Shown: positions 19,337 through 21,194 of the stretch, in pieces
Numbering within the stretch: position 1 is the stretch's first letter
Layout of the letters: each line of letters starts with the position of its first letter
NCBI GenBank assembly: GCA_009691315.1
Contig: SICT01000009.1
Location: forward strand, 1-21,194
Length of the DNA stretch: 21,194 nt
Direction: 5' to 3'
DNA from: Candidatus Uhrbacteria bacterium
GTDB taxonomy: Bacteria; Patescibacteriota; Patescibacteriia; 2-12-FULL-60-25
The notes under the pieces: model-generated
The model's database searches: none
What the model saw: the letters and a program-made list of their open reading frames with translations, nothing else
Told to the model about the DNA's origin: nothing
Translations under genes and position numbers: made by a program

Positions 19337-20830
19337 TTAAACCCCGAGTTGTTTTTTTACTTCTTCCTCTGCGCTTTGTGGATTTGCTTTGCCTTCAGTC
19401 ACCTTCATGACTCCTCCCACAAACCATTTTATGACTCCGAGCTTTCCTTCTCTGATTTGTTTGACTTGGTCTGGATTCTCTTCGATTAAACGTTTGACCG
19501 TCTCTTGAATAATTTTTGGATCATCGTTCTGGCCAAGATTATGCTCTTCAAGCAGGTGAGATGGATCAGCCCCGGTCTCAACCATGAGGGTGAGGAGTTT
19601 TTGTGCATTGGCACTACCGATCGTGCCCACCTCAATCAAGTGTAAAAACTCAGCAAAGTTTTCCGCTGTTATTTTTCTCTCTTTGAGCGTGAGATTTTTT
19701 TGTGCGAGCAATCCTACAAATTTACTGGTTAACCATCCGCCAGCGAGTTTTCCCCATTTTTTCTTCTGCGCTGCTAAAATTTCGCCGCCCTCTTGTCGTT
19801 TGTGATCTGTGGCTTCAATCCAACTTCCTAACTCTGCCATGACTTGTTCTGCAAAATCTGTCCAGCCATCATTCACCACAAAAAATTCAGCATCGCTTTC
19901 AGAAAAACCATATTCCATTTGGAGACGTTCGCGTCTTGCCTTGGGTAATTCCGGCAGATGCGTGCGCTCTTCTTTTTCGATCTCGATAAGATTGAGCGGT
20001 TGCAGATCTGGTTCAGGGAAGTAACGATAATCAGCGGTCGTCTCTTTCAGGCGTTGTTCAAAAGTCACTTCTTTATTTTCATCCCAACCACGCGTGGCAC
20101 TTGGAGGAATTTCTTCGCGTGCATACATCTCACCTTGCCGCTCAATCTCATAGGCCAGTGCTCGTTCAACGGCTTTAAATGAATTAAGATTTTTGATTTC
20201 AATTTTGGGATTATATTCAGCTTGCAGTTGATGATTCTGTTCATCGACCGGTAAAAGCGAAATATTTGCATCACAGCGCATGTACCCTTTTTCCATATCG
20301 GCATCTGAAGCTCCTACCGTGCGCAAAATGGTCTGTAATTCTTGCAGAAAGAGTTTAGCTTCTTGCGGCGAGCGTAAATCTGGTTCCGTCACGATTTCAA
20401 GCAGAGGCATGCTTGAACGATTAAAATCAACCAACGTGGATCCGGAACGCGCATCATGGATATTTTTTGCCGCGTCTTCTTCTAAGTGTGCACGAGTGAT
20501 CCCAATTTTCCCTAGTTTGCCATTTTTTGCAATAGGAAAATCATATTGCGAAATTTGATACCCTTTAGGGAGATCCGGATAAAAATAATTTTTACGATCA
20601 AAGTGTGATTCTGTCGGAATCGTACAGCCCAAAGCAAGTCCCGCACGCACGCCCAGATGGACAGCCTGCTCATTTAGGGCGGGAAGGGCTCCTGGTTGAC
20701 CTGTACATACGGGGCAAATAGCGGTATTGGGGGGCGTATCCTCGCCGACATTCGGACACGCGCAAAACATTTTCGATTGGGTTTTCAATCGAACATGAAT
20801 TTCCAAACCAATAATAGGAAGAAATTTCAT
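19337..20830 (-). CDS. gatB: Asp-tRNA(Asn)/Glu-tRNA(Gln) amidotransferase subunit B
   Basis: GatB is the kinase subunit of GatCAB, which converts mischarged Glu-tRNA-Gln and Asp-tRNA-Asn to the correct amides. The 497-residue product has the N-terminal GLEIHVRLKTQSKMFC, zinc ligands C23, C25, C39 and C42 (CPVCTGQPGALP), DRKNYFYPDLPKGYQISQYD (78-97), then the conserved EIKNLNSF and YRYFPEPDL. The C-terminal YqeY-like tRNA-binding domain (about 350-497) ends in GKANPQSAEEEVKKQLG. Length and motifs are complete. The start at 20830 overlaps the preceding stop as ATGA. gatA and gatC are not in the window. Confidence 0.97.
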   Translation of the reverse strand: MKFLPIIGLEIHVRLKTQSKMFCACPNVGEDTPPNTAICPVCTGQPGALPALNEQAVHLGVRAGLALGCTIPTESHFDRKNYFYPDLPKGYQISQYDFPIAKNGKLGKIGITRAHLEEDAAKNIHDARSGSTLVDFNRSSMPLLEIVTEPDLRSPQEAKLFLQELQTILRTVGASDADMEKGYMRCDANISLLPVDEQNHQLQAEYNPKIEIKNLNSFKAVERALAYEIERQGEMYAREEIPPSATRGWDENKEVTFEQRLKETTADYRYFPEPDLQPLNLIEIEKEERTHLPELPKARRERLQMEYGFSESDAEFFVVNDGWTDFAEQVMAELGSWIEATDHKRQEGGEILAAQKKKWGKLAGGWLTSKFVGLLAQKNLTLKERKITAENFAEFLHLIEVGTIGSANAQKLLTLMVETGADPSHLLEEHNLGQNDDPKIIQETVKRLIEENPDQVKQIREGKLGVIKWFVGGVMKVTEGKANPQSAEEEVKKQLGV

Positions 20831-21194
20831 CGGGTTTCTTGTAGCGCTCTAAACAGTTTGACTTGCCAGGTAACAAAGAGCGGGACAAGAAGCATGGAGA
20901 CAACACCTTGGATCAGATACCAGCCGGACATAGCCAGCGCATTTCCAGTCGTAGGAGCAGAGAGATTGAGCATGGAGTCAATTTTTCCTGGGCCTGCAAT
21001 GACGCCCAAGATACGCGTAAGGATATCCATCACGATCAATAAGAAGATGGTGAAGATGATTCCCGGAATGACCACGCGCCAGAATGTTGGCCAGAATCGT
21101 CCTTTGACCAGTTCGGCTGAAGCGGCGAGTGCTTGCGTGCCGCGACGATCTTCTTCGATCAAATACATGCGGGCAAATAAAAAAATGATGGACA
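20827..21194 (-). CDS. Partial membrane protein, YciC-like
   Basis: The 3' part of a gene runs off the right end of the window. At least 121 residues are in frame from the edge, and ATG 21168 is probably not the true start because the frame stays open upstream (SIIFLFAR before it). The visible part contains EEDRRGTQALAASAELVKGRFWPTFWRV, the polar segment characteristic of YciC/DUF975-type multi-pass proteins, then one long membrane segment (PGIIFTIFLLIVMDILTRILGV), a loop, and a second (SGWYLIQGVVSMLLVPLFVTW). Function is unknown. It overlaps the gatB start, so both are expressed together. Confidence 0.7.
   Translation of the reverse strand, partial: SIIFLFARMYLIEEDRRGTQALAASAELVKGRFWPTFWRVVIPGIIFTIFLLIVMDILTRILGVIAGPGKIDSMLNLSAPTTGNALAMSGWYLIQGVVSMLLVPLFVTWQVKLFRALQETR

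Noticed and set aside
1..21194. Insertion sequence, prophage, CRISPR-Cas or toxin-antitoxin system
   Set aside because: No transposase, integrase, phage structural, Cas or recognised toxin gene is present in any frame.

Overview
The window looks like a chromosomal segment of a bacterium of the Candidate Phyla Radiation (Patescibacteria), perhaps the Uhrbacteria/Magasanikbacteria type. This is inferred from gene content: compact core enzymes (a RsmI of 223 residues, a MetRS without the C-terminal tRNA-binding domain), an RNA polymerase alpha C-terminal domain encoded as its own gene, a MutY-like protein with an atypical C-terminus, a large lamin-tail-domain surface protein and many start/stop overlaps. 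No phage, plasmid, insertion sequence or CRISPR array is visible. The exact lineage cannot be fixed without searches.

Layout. 1-143: GC-rich inverted repeats, no gene. 144-875 (-): lipoprotein, divergent from rsmI. 935-4512 (+): tightly packed rsmI-metG-cvpA-tatD run. 4510-6994 (-): membrane-anchored coiled-coil protein, mutY and an unknown gene, closed by a strong terminator. 7063-8584 (+): translationally coupled pyrophosphatase, ferredoxin and ferredoxin reductase. 8601-8753: tRNA-Ile with promoter and terminator. 8764-9410: a short ORF followed by the standalone alpha-CTD. 9445-11214: two-domain ABC-F-type ATPase. 11244-11400: tRNA-Gly and terminator. 11416-14076 (-): coiled-coil protein and a 718-residue lamin-tail/OB-fold surface protein. 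14273-17662 (+): lexA, a TraB/Tiki-like protein, a small membrane protein and an endonuclease Q homologue, apparently one operon. 17684-18202: repeats, a 24-residue Lys-rich peptide gene and divergent promoters. 18203-18524: RRM protein. 18652-19212: AT-richer unknown gene. 19337-21194 (-): gatB and a partial membrane protein.

The most interesting region is the lexA operon. Between the -35 and -10 of its promoter lies GTTC-N7-GTTC, the direct-repeat operator type known from alphaproteobacterial LexA. A six-codon mini-ORF starts at the predicted transcription start and overlaps the lexA start codon as ATGA. With spacers of 14, 6 and 6 bases, the same transcript would run on into endonuclease Q, an enzyme of deaminated-base repair best known from archaea. 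This suggests SOS-controlled deamination repair.

A second theme is small dispersed repeats. At least five short palindromic or tandem repeats of different types are present, and some lie in frame inside genes (mutY and the 134-residue membrane protein). A third theme is leaderless or nearly leaderless promoters (rsmI, the lexA mini-ORF, probably the ABC-F gene), contrasted with a few genes that carry strong Shine-Dalgarno sequences behind hairpins.
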